Source: Thermothielavioides terrestris NRRL 8126 (Eukaryota; Ascomycota; Sordariomycetes; Sordariales; Chaetomiaceae). Taken from it: DNA of 64,000 nucleotides. The notes beneath the pieces are model-generated. The model did not search any database and was not told where the DNA came from. It was given only the letters and a program-made list of their open reading frames with translations. The stretch spans positions 9,238,001 to 9,302,000 of the forward strand of contig NC_016457.1 in NCBI RefSeq assembly GCF_000226115.1, in the 5' to 3' direction. Positions 1 to 11,822 of this stretch are shown here, in pieces. Position 1 is the first letter of the stretch, and the number at the start of each line of letters is the position of its first letter. The translations under genes were made by a program, and so were the position numbers.

Positions 1-3000
1 AGCTAACGCTTTAATTCTTTAAAGTCTATCTAAGAAATATCTTATATTATAAGCTTTAAATCGCCTAGGTATATCTACTTCTCGTCAAAGATTATATTGT
101 ATATATATACTACTTGGTCAATAGCTAAGTTCTAAATATAGTAGATGTTCGAAGAATCGTATCCTATAAAATAGCTAATCTAAGCTCTTAGTTAGAACCG
201 TTCGAAGCGCCTTTCTTTCTTCTTAGCAATATCTATTATAATAAATGCTTTATAACTATAGACCTTTAAATGCCCTTAGTATAGCTTATACTCTAAGGCT
301 TTTAAGCTATCTCTCTTAGTGAAAAAGGTATAAAAGCGATCTAACGATATTATCTATTCTATTGTTAAAGATAGTATCCTATTATAGAGATATATTACGA
401 CTTTAGTGACCTTTAGCTATAGTTGCCTTAGTAACTATACGCTAATAGCTATCGTTCTAGCCTTCTCTTTAATTATATCCTCTAAGCATTTAGCGCCTCC
501 GTTCTATATAGGCGTATTAGGCGCTAAAGGCTCTATTTAAATACCTTGTCTCTTTATCTAGATAGTAATAGCGCTCACCTATATAAATTCGTTGTTATAC
601 TCTAGGACCTTGATATATAGCTAATATTGCATTTTAAACAATATAGCGAGGTGTTTAATAGCTACTAAGATATCTAGAGCCTTATAGTTATATAGATAAT
701 AGTCCTATATTATACCTAAATAGCGATCTATTGCTAATAATAGATGTTTAAAGCGCTATTAGTCTTCTTAGAAAGGGTATAGATCTAAGACGATCTTATC
801 GCCTAGGCTATAGTTCAATAGCTTAGGAATGCAATTAGGCCTATATTTTAACTTGCTAAGGCTATAGCTATTATACTCGAACGTTAATACGCCTTTAATG
901 TACCCTCCTTATAAGCAATTGACGAAATGTTTAAAGGCCCTTAGGCCTATATAGCTAAGGCGTAAATATTAAGTTATAGTATCTACTACGTTCTCTATAT
1001 AGCGAGCCTAGCGATCGAGCCTTTTCGTTTAGGCGGTAAAGGCTATAGACGTATAGTCTTTAGGTATATATTCAAGGATATATTGTTAGAGCTTCTTTAT
1101 AGTATATCTAAGGAGTATATAATCTTAGCGCCTAAGTAGGTAGTTTAGTATACTCTCTAGCCTATTGTCCTACTAGATCCCTCGTTGATTAAACTATTTT
1201 AACAATATAATATTATATACGAAGGTTAGATAGTAAGCTACGTTATATAGTATAAGAACTATAACACCTTCGTTATTATATAGTTTAATATCTATTTTAC
1301 TATATTTTTTAATCTGAATAGGGTACTCACCTACCTAGATATAGTCATTAGGTGTAGCTAACTTAGAAGGCCTTTTAAACCTATTTAGATAGTTAGTAAT
1401 ATAAATAATTGACCCTAAATCCAAAATCACTAAATTAATTAGGGGATATCTCTAGTTTATCTAGAATATAGCTAAGATCGTAGTAAAGCTCGCTATACAT
1501 TTGCCTATAGCTCTCTACCGCTATATTTTTACAATATACTAGTAGCTAAATATCGCTATATTGTTAGTGTCTACGTCGGGGGCATTACCTATATTAGGGG
1601 CAATACCCACTTTGGAGGCGGTACCTACTTTGGGGGCGTTACCCTCTTCCTAGGTAGTACTCTCTTTAAGAGCAGTACCCTCTTTAGGGGCGTTAGTATC
1701 GGCTATATCTACTTCGAAGACCTTAGGCTCCTTCGTTAGAAGTATAGCTATAGCTCTCTTAGAGCGGTCAACTAATTAATATAATAACGGATCTTCGCCT
1801 ATATCGCTCTTTATATTGTTAATAAAGCTACTTCTAGACCTCTTTATCTAGAGCCTATTAGCCTCTACTTACAAAGTTAAATTAGCCCTTAAATTAGCCT
1901 CTATATAAGCTTTAACGTATTTTCTAGGTTCCTATTTAGGCAATATACTCTTAAGGTTTAAGTAGTAGTACCGTTTAGTCAAATAGAAATAATTATAGGT
2001 ATAGCACTTCCTTAATATACTCGAGGACCTTATAGAGGTACTAGAAGCTATAGGTATACTTAGTTTATATTTAAAGTAGAATCGACCAATTTTAGCTCCC
2101 TCTTTATAACTAGTTTAGCGCCTTAGGCAATCCTTCTAATCTTCTAGTTGCTTAGAGTCCTTATTTTCTTTCTCTCTAGGGCTATATATTAAGAAGGATC
2201 CTTTTCCTATATAGCTAAGCGCCTTCTTAAGGAATAGGTATATACCTTTATAGACCTCTATAGCTATATTTTAAAAAGTTAACTTCTTAAAGATCTTTAT
2301 CTTACTTATAATATAAAGGGAAATAAAGCTTAGGAATAGCTTCTTTAGTATAGCTATCAATTTATTGAACTATAGGCTAGGATCTTTCGCCTTATTTATC
2401 TTCTAGAGGGAGGCCTTATCTATTAGGCTCTCCTATTTAATAAGCTACTTCTCGAAATTAGCCTCTTTAATATATATATTCCTAGGGTATTTAAATATAT
2501 TAAGGTAGATATAAATATATATTCGAAGCTTAGTTATCGTTTTAATAGTTAGCTAAGCGGTCTTCTTAAGATTGTTATACTATATTCGAAGGTCGATATA
2601 CTCTATAAAGTAGGTAGACTAGTAGTTAGCTACTACTATAGTAGTTATAAAGGTTAATATCTAGGTAAAGTAATTAGTCTAGTATTTATAGTCCTTATAT
2701 TTATAATCTAAATCCTTCTCAACCTATATAATAACGATAGCAATATTATTGTTGAACTACTTCTTCCTCTCGTTATAGAGCTTCCTCTAGTAGCTATTCA
2801 ATGCCTCGACACTAGGCTACTCTTATAGACCCTCGTTCTTAGAGAGGGTCTAGGAGTCTATATCATCATCCTAGGCTACAAAGGCAATGCTAGGCCACTA
2901 CTCGCCTATAGTAGATACTCCTAGATTAGCTAGAGCTCCTATAGCTATAGCCAGTATAGAAGCCTATAGTTCAACGATATATTCTTAGAGCTTATACCGG

Positions 3001-3335
3001 ATATACTTATAGGCAAGATTTTAGGTATTAGCTAATATAAGCTTTGGGAGAAGCTCCACCTTGCCCTTAAAATAGTTAAGCAGATCAAGATACTTAGCCT
3101 TATTAACGAACTTATAGTTCTAAGCTACCTAGTCATCTAGGCTAGCTAGGATAATATCGATCTTTATATTAGCTTTCAAAGATATAGTAGTTGCTACTAA
3201 GCGCTATACATAGGGCTATATACTTAGAGATAGGGCTAGGTTTTCAAGCCAATGAGACTCTTAATTATTAGAACCGCTATATAGGCTTAGGAAGATAAAG
3301 CTATTACGATACAAGTGATATACACAACTAGGAAC
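1..3335 (-). mobile_element. RIP-degraded Ty1/copia LTR retrotransposon relic (runs off the left edge)
   Basis: The stretch is extremely TA-rich and has stops in every frame, unlike the GC-rich DNA to its right. Read on the minus strand through the stops, it still shows a copia polyprotein. A Gag-like part lies at about 3180-1700. The aspartic protease core is at about 1440-1180, where 'LDSG'-like and 'ITN' residues are followed by a copia-type motif ending 'FNQRG'. A pre-integrase Cys/His segment lies at about 960-840. The integrase core is at about 815-440, with 'LDLYPF', 'LAIDRY', 'YNNEF' and 'APNTP..NGGA' remnants around the D,D35E positions. The connector towards reverse transcriptase continues to base 1, so RT/RNase H and the 3' LTR would lie outside. 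Abundant TpA and loss of CpA fit repeat-induced point mutation. It is dead. No LTR could be delimited, and the right boundary near 3335 is set by composition only. Confidence 0.8.
1577..1700 (-). repeat. degenerate short tandem repeat inside the copia relic
   Basis: Four to five imperfect copies of a unit of roughly 25-30 bp built on 'gggggcgttaccctcttt'-like sequence. It lies between the Gag-like and protease-like parts, and on the minus strand reads as a repeated short peptide (consensus about G-T-A-P-K-x). It is the least mutated-looking part of the relic. Confidence 0.55.
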
Positions 3336-5359
3336 AATCGTAGTGTTGAAGATGTTATATTGTCAGAGAGTTCTCCTGATTAGGAGCCCAGTCTTAGGCG
3401 GCAGTTGGGCATCAAGCCGGTGGATCCTAATCTCAGTGGGCCGGCCCGCTACCCCGGGCCAGGCTAGTTCTGACACCAGGATGCCGTGGTCCAGACAAAG
3501 CTGGCCGATAAGGAGCGTTATGACGAGCTGTTGAGGCAGGCGTTCAACAAATGAGCAACATCGGGAGCGTTTCCCGCCCAGCTAGGTGGTGTGTTGAGGG
3601 GAATGTCGAATTGCTAGTACAAAAGGCTGTTCGGACAACTAACTGACGATGGAGACGCAGACCCTCTCGACTGCGAGAGACTGAGCCTTTAAGCACCTAC
3701 CGGACCAGCAGGCTGTCAACAGGCAGCCATCAGGCTAACACCTCCGACAACCAACTTGCAACTCGGCTTGCGCATCACATGTCGCCACTCTCGCGTCTCA
3801 TGCCTCAGTGTTTTTTCGCCCGAGTGAGGTGAACAATGGCAGGATCGAAGAAGAAATTGCTGCTTGCCATGATAGCCAGTTCACCGGGCCAGTGCTGGCA
3901 GCTGGGGGTTCTTTGAGATGAGACCTGCTCGTAGTACTTGCGGCCAAAGTATGACTGACCAACCCAGAATTATGTGCCTATGGTGCTCGGCCCAGCTGAT
4001 GAAAAGCCGGGCAGCAGCCGCGATCAGCGGCTCTAGAGTTCTAAGTACGGTGCTCGACAGCTTCCAAGAAACGTAGAACTTGGCCAGCTGACTGGAGAGT
4101 GTTTTGGGGGGAGTACCAGAACTGATGCAATGTGGTAGCTGTCCTGCACTGGAAAGACGAGACCGTCCTCACCAATGATGAACATGGCCAGCACTAGTGC
4201 CGCAGTATTATTCTGCTCCTAGAAATGGTGTTGGGCTTCGTGGGTACGAGATATTGGACTCCAAACACCGGACGATCGCGAACTCAGAGCATGCAGACAG
4301 CTGGTATACCATGTGGACACCAACACTGCTCTTTTGACTCACATTCAGCCCTCGGACTCACAGTATCGAGATAATTTTTCTCCCGGTGTTATCTAGTCAA
4401 GTCGACATGGGAAGGGCGGGAGTAGGGTAGGTGTGCGAGGAGGAGGAGTATGTGTGGGCACGCTCAATGAAACGGAGTGACTTCATGAACATTCTTAAAG
4501 AGTACATGGGTCTGGCAAGAAACCAGGGGGACTTCAAAAGCAACAGCAGCTGATTCACCGTCGTTCTAACCGGAACAGAAGGCGAGGACAGCTGGACATA
4601 GGATGGTTCCCACCAGCCTCCATTGTCGCTCTTGACAACGGTTCCTGCTTCCCAACCAGATACACAGTTGCATAACGCGATAGCACGCGTGAAATACAGT
4701 CGAGGAATCTCTCCTTGTTGGTCGGCTTCTGTCCGCATATCTCGGAGGTCGCCATTGTAAGACCAGGATTCGTCCGTTAAGCCCGTGGTTTGCAACTCCA
4801 AGCATTTCGCAGTAACGGCAGCTACTTGATTCATAGCGGATATAGCCAGGCTTTGGATGAACGACCAGCGTTGCAGGGTCGAAGCGGGTCCGGCAAGAGC
4901 CCGGAGGATGTCAGTGTCATGCTCTCGTGTTGCCAGCCAGTCGAGATCTACGGTGCTGGCAATGGTGGCAAGGAAACTTATTGGGCTTTGATACCAACTT
5001 GCAATTGCTACCTAGGAAGAGTTGATCTATTTTAACTTCCTGCCGACTCCGCCGATAACGTAAGGAGAGAAAAAAGAAAAACGACCGCGGGGGCACATTC
5101 TACGTCCGTTGTCCACAGGACTTGCCGGGGTGCCGACCAGTCCCTGCCCGGGTTGAACGACCTGATCGGCAATCCCGGAAGCTGCCGACTCGAAACTAGG
5201 ATGGGAATGACGCGCTTTTCAAGTTGGGCGCCCAGAGGCGCCCAGCATCAGTAGGCCACCAGACGAGAAAAGAGAGCGCCAAACGCATTGACAGTCTTAC
5301 AACCAAGACCCCCCGAAAGAACTGGAGTCGACAAGGGCTCCCAGAGGTGAGAGAGTGTT
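3336..5359. other. gene-free stretch
   Basis: Normal base composition resumes here, but no open frame shows a recognisable domain or a coherent exon chain. The longest frame (minus strand, 4397-4834) has no family signature. The right part holds the 3' flank of the SR-protein gene. Confidence 0.5.
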
Positions 5360-6596
5360 TCACTCGGCGACGTCGAGGTCGTCGTGGGCCGGCCGGTCGG
5401 GACTGTCGATGGCTGCATGGTGTGTGTTAGAGATGGAGTCTGGCAATGCCGGTTTGGAGAAAGAAAACGTACGCTTCCTGTCGTCGCCGTTAGCGCCGTT
5501 TTCACGGCGGTCGCGATCATCGCGGTCACGGTCATCCATCTTCGTGTCGCGGTCTCTGTCGCTGTACCCAGTAATTAGCATGGAGCGACGGAAACTGGGC
5601 AGTGATGACGAAAGAGGGCTTACCGATCCGGGCTACGCGAGCGGTCACGGGTGTCGCGGCGATCGCGGTCGTAGTCACGGTCGCGGTCCCGGTCCCGGTC
5701 ACGGCGGTCGTCCTTGCGGGGCGAGTAATCGCGACGGCGGGGGCTCGGCGAGCGACGGCGGGGAGGAGAGCGACGAGGCGCACGATCTCTATCGCTGCGG
5801 TCGAATCGCCACGAAGCGGACGGAGGCGTGCGGGCCCACTGGGAAGAAGGTCAATACAAATCGTGCTTTCGAGAGGGGAACAAAGGTCGCGAGCCTCACC
5901 TCGATCTTCAAGATGTCATCGCGGCCAATACGCTTGTTATGCATCTCGTGGTACGCGTCGTCTGCATCTCGGCGATCCTCGTACTCCACGAACGCAAACC
6001 TGGACGGGTGGGTTAGACATTGGTATTGTCTGAAAAAAGCGCAGTAGTCCGACTCGACTTACAGCCTGCTGCTCGCGGACCGAGGGGCCGGAATATCGCA
6101 GCGAACCAGCCGGCCATAGCTGCGTAGATGGGTGTCTGTCAGCCAACACGAACTCTGGAAGCCTGGTCAAGGAGGAGCTTTGTTTGCTAGCCGCGCGTGG
6201 TCAAACACCATATTTTTAGCCGCTTCTCGCCGGCGAACCCGCCCGACGAAAGGAAAGAATATCGTTCTCCGCCGGCCGCTCGATCGAAGGAAGAAGGCGA
6301 GGGCGGAGGCGAGGGCCGGAGCGTCGAGCGGATTACGGGACGTGGGATAATGGGAGAGACGGCGGCGAGGATACGGGGGAGGAAAGGAGGGCGAGGAACG
6401 CGCGACGACGAGGAGGGAGGGAGCACGGAGGAGGGGGAGGACGGCAAGAGGAAGGTAATCGAGGATCGAGCCCGAGGCTGCCGATCGAGCCATCGCCGTC
6501 GTGGGAAACGTACCGCTCGAATTCGTACGCGAGGTCGCGCGCGCGAGTGCCGTGGCTGAAGCCGGTCACGTAGAGCGTAGTGCCGTTGCGAGACAT
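5360..6596 (-). CDS. srp1: single-RRM SR-type pre-mRNA splicing factor (Srp1-like)
   Basis: Predicted nuclear RNA-binding splicing regulator of the fungal Srp1 type. Six exons chain in frame: 6596-6514, 6119-6063, 5999-5900, 5838-5624, 5561-5473, 5412-5360, giving 198 residues. The N-terminus starts MSRNGTTLYVTGF, which is RNP2 of an RRM. RNP1 appears as LFAFVEYED around residues 46-54, and the RRM ends near residue 80 at LKIE. The second half is an RS/RD-rich tail (runs of RDRDRD and SPSPRR) typical of SR proteins, ending DDLDVAE. Donors are GTACGT, GTAAGT, GTGAGG, GTAAGC and GTACGT; the last intron has a CTAAC branch site. Many short introns in an SR gene are often used for alternative splicing and autoregulation (family knowledge); which are alternative cannot be seen here. 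The C-terminal exon is the least certain because the unspliced frame also reaches the same stop. Confidence 0.85.
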
Positions 6597-7198
6597 GGTG
6601 GCGAGCTGATGATTTTCGCAGGTGACGCGATTGAGTCGTCGGCGTGGCAGCTGCCTGAGGAAAAAAAATCAAGGGTGAGTGCGATGCTGCAGGTGGGACT
6701 CCTCAGACTGCTTGTGGTCTGGGAGACACGACGAGCATTCACAAGCGGTTGGAACAATGGTTGGTGATGCTTGGCGACGACGGCAACCAAGAAAAGCCAC
6801 CACTCGATGGATGGTCGATGGCAGGCTCCAACGATGTTGATGGAAGGTGAAAGGTGGAAAGCTCCAGGCAAGTGGGAAGGGCGGGCTCCAAAAGCAGGCT
6901 AGGCGCCTGGGCCCACCAAAATGGAGCAATCTTATTGGCTACGATGCCAATTATGGGGCTGGAAAAGAAGCGCTGGCTTCCGCCGCCTGCAAACAGATGA
7001 GGCGAAGACTGTGTCAGCACTCAGGGGGCACATGCCACCTCGGTGCTCCTCCCACTCTGCATGTGAGGAGCACCTGTCTTAGTACACATGTCTTTGCATC
7101 CTGCATGGCCCTCACTTCGCTGCAGCACTCAGAAGAATAGGAGAAGGAGGAAAATGAGCGAGGAGACAACAATTCTCATTGGCTTTGGTCTTCAAGTC
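6597..7198. other. intergenic, promoter side of the SR gene
   Basis: Holds the upstream region of the SR gene and the 3' flank of the sterol acyltransferase gene. No further gene seen. Confidence 0.5.
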
Positions 7199-9536
7199 TC
7201 ACAGGATCAGGTACAAGCTGCAGAGGACACTCGGACCGGTGAAGATGCCCAGCCAAAACAGTACGTTACCCAGATTCTCGCGGTTACGAAGCCATTTCGT
7301 CCTACTCAGCTTCACCAGCTGGCGCAGGCACGGCGAGTCAGCAGCTCAACGGCGAACATCACAGCCGGCAAAAAACACAACACGAGAAGAGAGCGGGGAA
7401 GGGCGATCAAGACGCACCGGCAGTTGGCACATCTGCAGGAACAGCAGATATCCCCGCAGCTTCTTAAAGATGCACCACATGACCAGCTCGTGCACGCAGG
7501 CCGACAAGAAGAAGGTGATGAGCGTGGCGGTGTGCTTGTCGACCTTCATTGCCGAGATGGAGCTGTGGTAGACGTGGCGTAGCAGGAAGTTGTGCACCGG
7601 CCGGTTCCAGTCCCTGGCGAACTGGTCCCAGGACACGCAGTTCCACCAGGCGTCGTAGAAGCTGCGGTCGGCAAAGTAGGTCAGCTCCGCCAGGAAGTTG
7701 AGGATGGTCTCCCAGATGAGGTACCACGACAGCAGGTACTCCATCATGAAGGGGAAGATCAGGTCGAGCAGCATCCAGGGGAACTGCCGGAAGCGGTCGG
7801 CCAGCGGCACCCCGGCCTCCTTCATGCGGACCGTGTCCATGACGACGGGGTAGATGAAGGCCTGCGAGATCATGATCATGACGAAGATGACGCCGAAGCA
7901 GGCCGCCGCCTTCTCGGCCGCGTAGTACCAGTTGATCGACTCGGAGCGCGGGTACTCGAGCTCGTACACCACCGTCGGCAGCACGATGTACTCGTAGTGG
8001 TTGCGCAGCGTCAGGTTGTTGGGATACTCGCGCCCGGGTTTCGTCGATTTGCCCCTGAGCTCGTCCGAGAGCGCGTCGACTTCCCACTTCAGCACGCGCT
8101 CAAAGACATGCACCTGCTCCTGGTCCAGCGGCTCGCCCGAGTCGATGGCGGCAACGATCCTGTCGATGTCCGGCGCCTTCTCATCCGAGACGGACCGGCG
8201 GCGCTGCTCATACCCCTTGGCAGATGGGATCTTGGCGAGATGTGACGTGCTGATATCACACACCGGCGGCGCTGTCTTCGACGGGGAGGACACGGGCGAG
8301 ATGCTTTCCAGCAGCTTGAGTTTCGCGAGCAGCTGCTCCCGCTGCCTGTACACCGTGGACAGGTACCCGTTGTAGAAGGCATACGAGTGCTGCTTCATGA
8401 GCATAACGAGCCCATGCAGCACGAAGAACACGGTATGCGTCCAGGGCCAGTCCCGCAGCAGCGTCAGGCCAACCACGCCGCCGATGAAGGCGGTCTGCCA
8501 GACCTACAACAACGGGTGGCGCGCGTCCGTCAGCATCATCAAGGATCAACCGCCACTGCCACCTCAGACAATAATTACAAGGGAAGGGAAAAAAAGCAGA
8601 GACAACACTCACATTCTGCAAAACCCACCCCCACCCCTCCCACCTCACCCACCCGCGCCTGACCAACCCAGCCTGCACCACCCAACTCACACCAGTCAGG
8701 CCACACATAACGCCGTCAGCGAGCAGGAGCACGAGCACGTCGCGCTGGAACATGACGCGCATGATCTCGTTGGTGCCGAGGACGGAGCCGTGGCGGCGCC
8801 AGTTGTCGGCGGCGATGCGCACGACGAAGAGGAACACGCCCATCCAGAAGAGCGTGAAGAAGCCGTGGAAGGGCGAGTCGGCCGCGCGCGGGTTCTGCCG
8901 GTCGAAGGCCGAGAAGTTGTGCGTGAACACCAGGTCCGCGAACTTGCCCTTTCGCCGCCGGGGGAGTGGGGAGGAGGAGGGCTTCGCGCGGTTGGGGTCA
9001 GCGTCCGGGTCCGGGTCCGGGTCGGGGGTGGTGCAGGTGGATGGGGCGGAGGGGGTCGTCGTCGTCCCCTGGTGTTCGCGTGGTTGGCCGGGTGAAGTGT
9101 GAGATGGGGCTGGGGTTCGGTCGTCTTGTTCTTCGTCTTCTTCATCTCCAGAGCGAGGGGTAGTCGGGAGGGAGGGTGTGGTTGAGCCGTCTTCATCCTG
9201 TCCATTCGCGACCCGCCGTCCTGCTTTCAGCGAAGCAAAGTCGTGAGAGGTGGACGACGCCGTGAGCGCGTCTCTCGAGGTTTGGGAACCGTTGGCCTTC
9301 CGTCTCCTCACCACGAAAGCACCCGGAGAGCTGCGGGACAAGTCGTCATGGCCGCCGTCACTCGTGGTCCCCGAGCCGGGTGTGTCTAGAGAAGGTCGAA
9401 GCGAATGCGGTACGTGGGCGGCTGCCGGAGTGGGAAACCCAAAGCCGTTGCTAACACCCGGGGCCGTCTCGGTGATCATACCGGCAGTTGGTCCCGATCC
9501 GGCGGCATTGGCACCCCTGCCGCTTTCCCGAGCCAT
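7199..9536 (-). CDS. ARE2: sterol O-acyltransferase (ACAT/ARE type, MBOAT family)
   Basis: ER membrane enzyme that esterifies sterols (ergosterol in fungi) with acyl-CoA for storage in lipid droplets. Three exons, 9536-8613, 8503-7418 and 7318-7199, make 709 residues, the usual fungal length. Residues 1 to about 200 are a low-complexity Ser/Thr/Pro/Asp-rich cytosolic tail with a short (DP) repeat. The membrane domain follows with several hydrophobic segments. The MBOAT signature FYDAWWN sits at about 590-596, and the catalytic histidine lies in SACVHEL at about residue 646. The last exon supplies the C-terminal hydrophobic segment ending near LFWLGIFTGPSVLCSLYL. Introns begin GTGAGT and GTGCGT. 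An asparagine substrate motif and ER retention were not evaluated. The start is the first ATG of the open frame; the low-complexity N-terminus could in reality start further in. Confidence 0.9.
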
Positions 9537-10520
9537 ACCGGGGGACGAACGGCAGAGCTCACAAGGAGACGCTCAGCCAGGGTTTGAAGAATTGAAGTGT
9601 GAGTCTCGGCTGATCCGGGGCAGATTGGGTCTGGAAGAGCACATTCAGTGCGCTGACACGGAGAGACAGAGGCTCAAGCTCATGGAGTGGTGAGACCGCG
9701 GGAAAAAGTAAGCTCACGCATATATGGTATGTCAGAGGAGGCAGATACCTCATTGGCGTTACACAGAGCCACATTTTCAATTTAGCTGGGGTCTGCCGGA
9801 TGCTCCGGGCCGAGTGGTCCGACCATTGTGAAAGAAGGGGAAAGTTACAGTACACATAGGGGAAGTAGCGTGTTGAGAAGTGCTGATCTTGGGAGTCCGG
9901 AACATGCGCAAATCCCGAAGGCCGAGTTCTGTGGCAAGGATGGAACGAGAGCGATCAATCAGGTTCTCTACCACTGGAGGGGCGTCACTTACGAATGCCG
10001 AAAGCTGGGAATGGGAGTTGTTCAGAATAGCTGATGATTGGCGAGAAAGTACCATGATCCAGGGTTGGCCTGTGAGTAAACGGCCACCCCTGATGTCATC
10101 GGCCGTATTGGGCCCATCCGACCGTCGGCCGAGCACACACCGAACGCATGCTCAAGACGCAACTCTATTTCGAGCATATGGTCTAGTGTAATCCGTATAC
10201 TGGCAGATCGACGTTCCCTGAATAGCTCCCGGACCCTCCTTTTGTACCAAGCACCCGTACCCGCCCCGGCAGCAGAGATCTCGTGACCCCATCTTGAGGC
10301 ATATACACGGCTCCCACCTGTACCTCCCCCGGGCCAATACAAGGACAACAGATCAGTCGCAGGCCAGACATTCGTCAACACCTGATGCCGAACGGGTTGC
10401 GTTAGCTGTCGACATGCCCGGCCCCGTAGCATGCGCCGCCAAGCAGCGGCCATTCGCGCTGGCTACTGTCCCTTGGACTTCACCATCCTCTCTCTGGGTA
10501 TCAATAACATCCAATGCAGT
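9537..10520. other. intergenic
   Basis: Upstream region of the sterol acyltransferase gene and 3' flank of the tyrosyl-tRNA synthetase gene. Several unrelated overlapping open frames, none with a domain. Confidence 0.5.
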
Positions 10521-11822
10521 TCAGTTGGGAGTCTCCCCATTCGGCCGGATAGGGAGCTCCTTGTCCGCCCCATCGGCCTGCTCTTTGCTTGCACCAGGGT
10601 AGCGGGTGCCCTTGTTCTTGACCTTCTTCTCCTTCTTGGGCGGCGGCGGGTAGGCCTTCTCGGCGATCTCTTGCCACTCCTTGTTAGCTTGGAAGGCTTC
10701 TTGGATGGGCGCCAGCAGCGCGTTCAAGTCCCGCGCAACGGCGGGTTTAAGCAGTTGCGGTGTCAACTGCCACTCATGTTAGCCTTTTGTACCGTACCCT
10801 ACAGCTGAGGGCAAGATAACGTACCACATCGCTCTTGTAATCTTCGCGGATCTTTTCAATGTCGGTGTAAACCAGCGGTTCTAGCCCGTCCCGCTCACGG
10901 TCAACGCGGAACTCCCCGGAGCCGCGTAGCCGTGCGGCCGGGAGAAGCACGAATTCAATGAACGCCAGCAGGCCGTTCTCCTCGACCACCTGCGGGGCGG
11001 CAACCGCCTTCTTGATCTTCTTGGCGACCGTCTCGGGCGGGTCGAGCAGGTCGATCTTGCTGTCGGGGTCGCTTGAGCTCATCTTGCCGCCGTGCAGACC
11101 GGGGACCATGGGGTTGAGCAAGTGCGCGCGCTCCCTGTAGCCAAGCTTCGGCAGCCACTCCTTGGCGGCCGTGAACAGCTTCCGCTGGTCCATGCCTCCA
11201 AACTGCGCGTCGCAGTCCAGGTACTGCTCGTCCAGCACCTGCAGGATCGGGTACAGAAGCCCGCTCAGGGGCGCGTTGTCGGTCTGCTTGACGACCTCGG
11301 CGCCAGCCTTCTTGGCGTCGTGCTCCGAGATGAGCGAGGCCATCTTGTAGACGTCCATGACGTACTCGGGGCTCTTCTGGTACGAGCTGCCGAGCACGAC
11401 GCGCAGCTTCTCGGTCGACACGCCGACGGCCTGGAGCATCGCGGTGATGATGTGGCGGTAGAACTCGGCGCGGTGCATGACCAGCTCGAGGGGCGCCTTG
11501 AGGTTGTCGAGGAAGCCGTGGATGTCGGCGAGGAGGATGGTCACGTCGCAGCCGGCGGCCAGGAATTGGGCAATCTTGATGGCGGGGACGAAGTAGCCGC
11601 AGTGCGGCCGGCCCGTCGTCGCGGTGCCTGGTGCGCGCGAATGTCAGAACATACCGCTCATAGGACGCGGAGCGCATGCATGCCCGCGTCTCGCATCTTA
11701 CCCCAGTAAATCTTGGGGTGTTTCCCCTCATCGAGGATCTTCTGGATGATCTCCTCGTTCAGAACCTCGGCGAGGTTCTCCTTGATGAGAGCCAATCTCT
11801 GGTTTGAGTCTGCGGCCGCCAT
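10521..11822 (-). CDS. YRS1: cytosolic tyrosyl-tRNA synthetase
   Basis: Class I aminoacyl-tRNA synthetase that charges tRNA-Tyr in the cytosol. Exons 11822-11702, 11627-10825 and 10766-10521 give 389 residues, matching the eukaryotic/archaeal-type enzyme. The HIGH-equivalent region is TGRPHCGYF near residues 45-53 and KMSSS sits at 222-226. The tyrosine pocket segments LLADIHGF and QVLDEQYLDCDAQFGG are intact. The C-terminus has a lysine-rich tail (KKEKKVKNKG) and no EMAP-II domain, as in yeast. Start chosen at MAAADSNQ because the upstream frame has no conserved character. Introns use GTAAGA and GTACGT donors. No mitochondrial presequence is visible, so this should be the cytosolic enzyme only. 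Confidence 0.95.

Noticed and set aside
4397..4834. 145-residue open frame on the minus strand
   Set aside because: No domain, odd composition, overlapping alternative frames and no splice context.
4980..5002. TTGGTATCAAAGC-like sequence (minus strand), resembling a retrotransposon primer-binding site
   Set aside because: No LTR end (…CA) directly upstream, normal base composition around it and no polyprotein nearby; likely chance.
5355..6047. 230-residue plus-strand frame, Arg/Ser-rich
   Set aside because: Antisense shadow of the RS domain of the SR-protein gene.
7592..8245. 217-residue plus-strand frame
   Set aside because: Antisense shadow of the sterol acyltransferase exon; composition follows GC-biased third positions.
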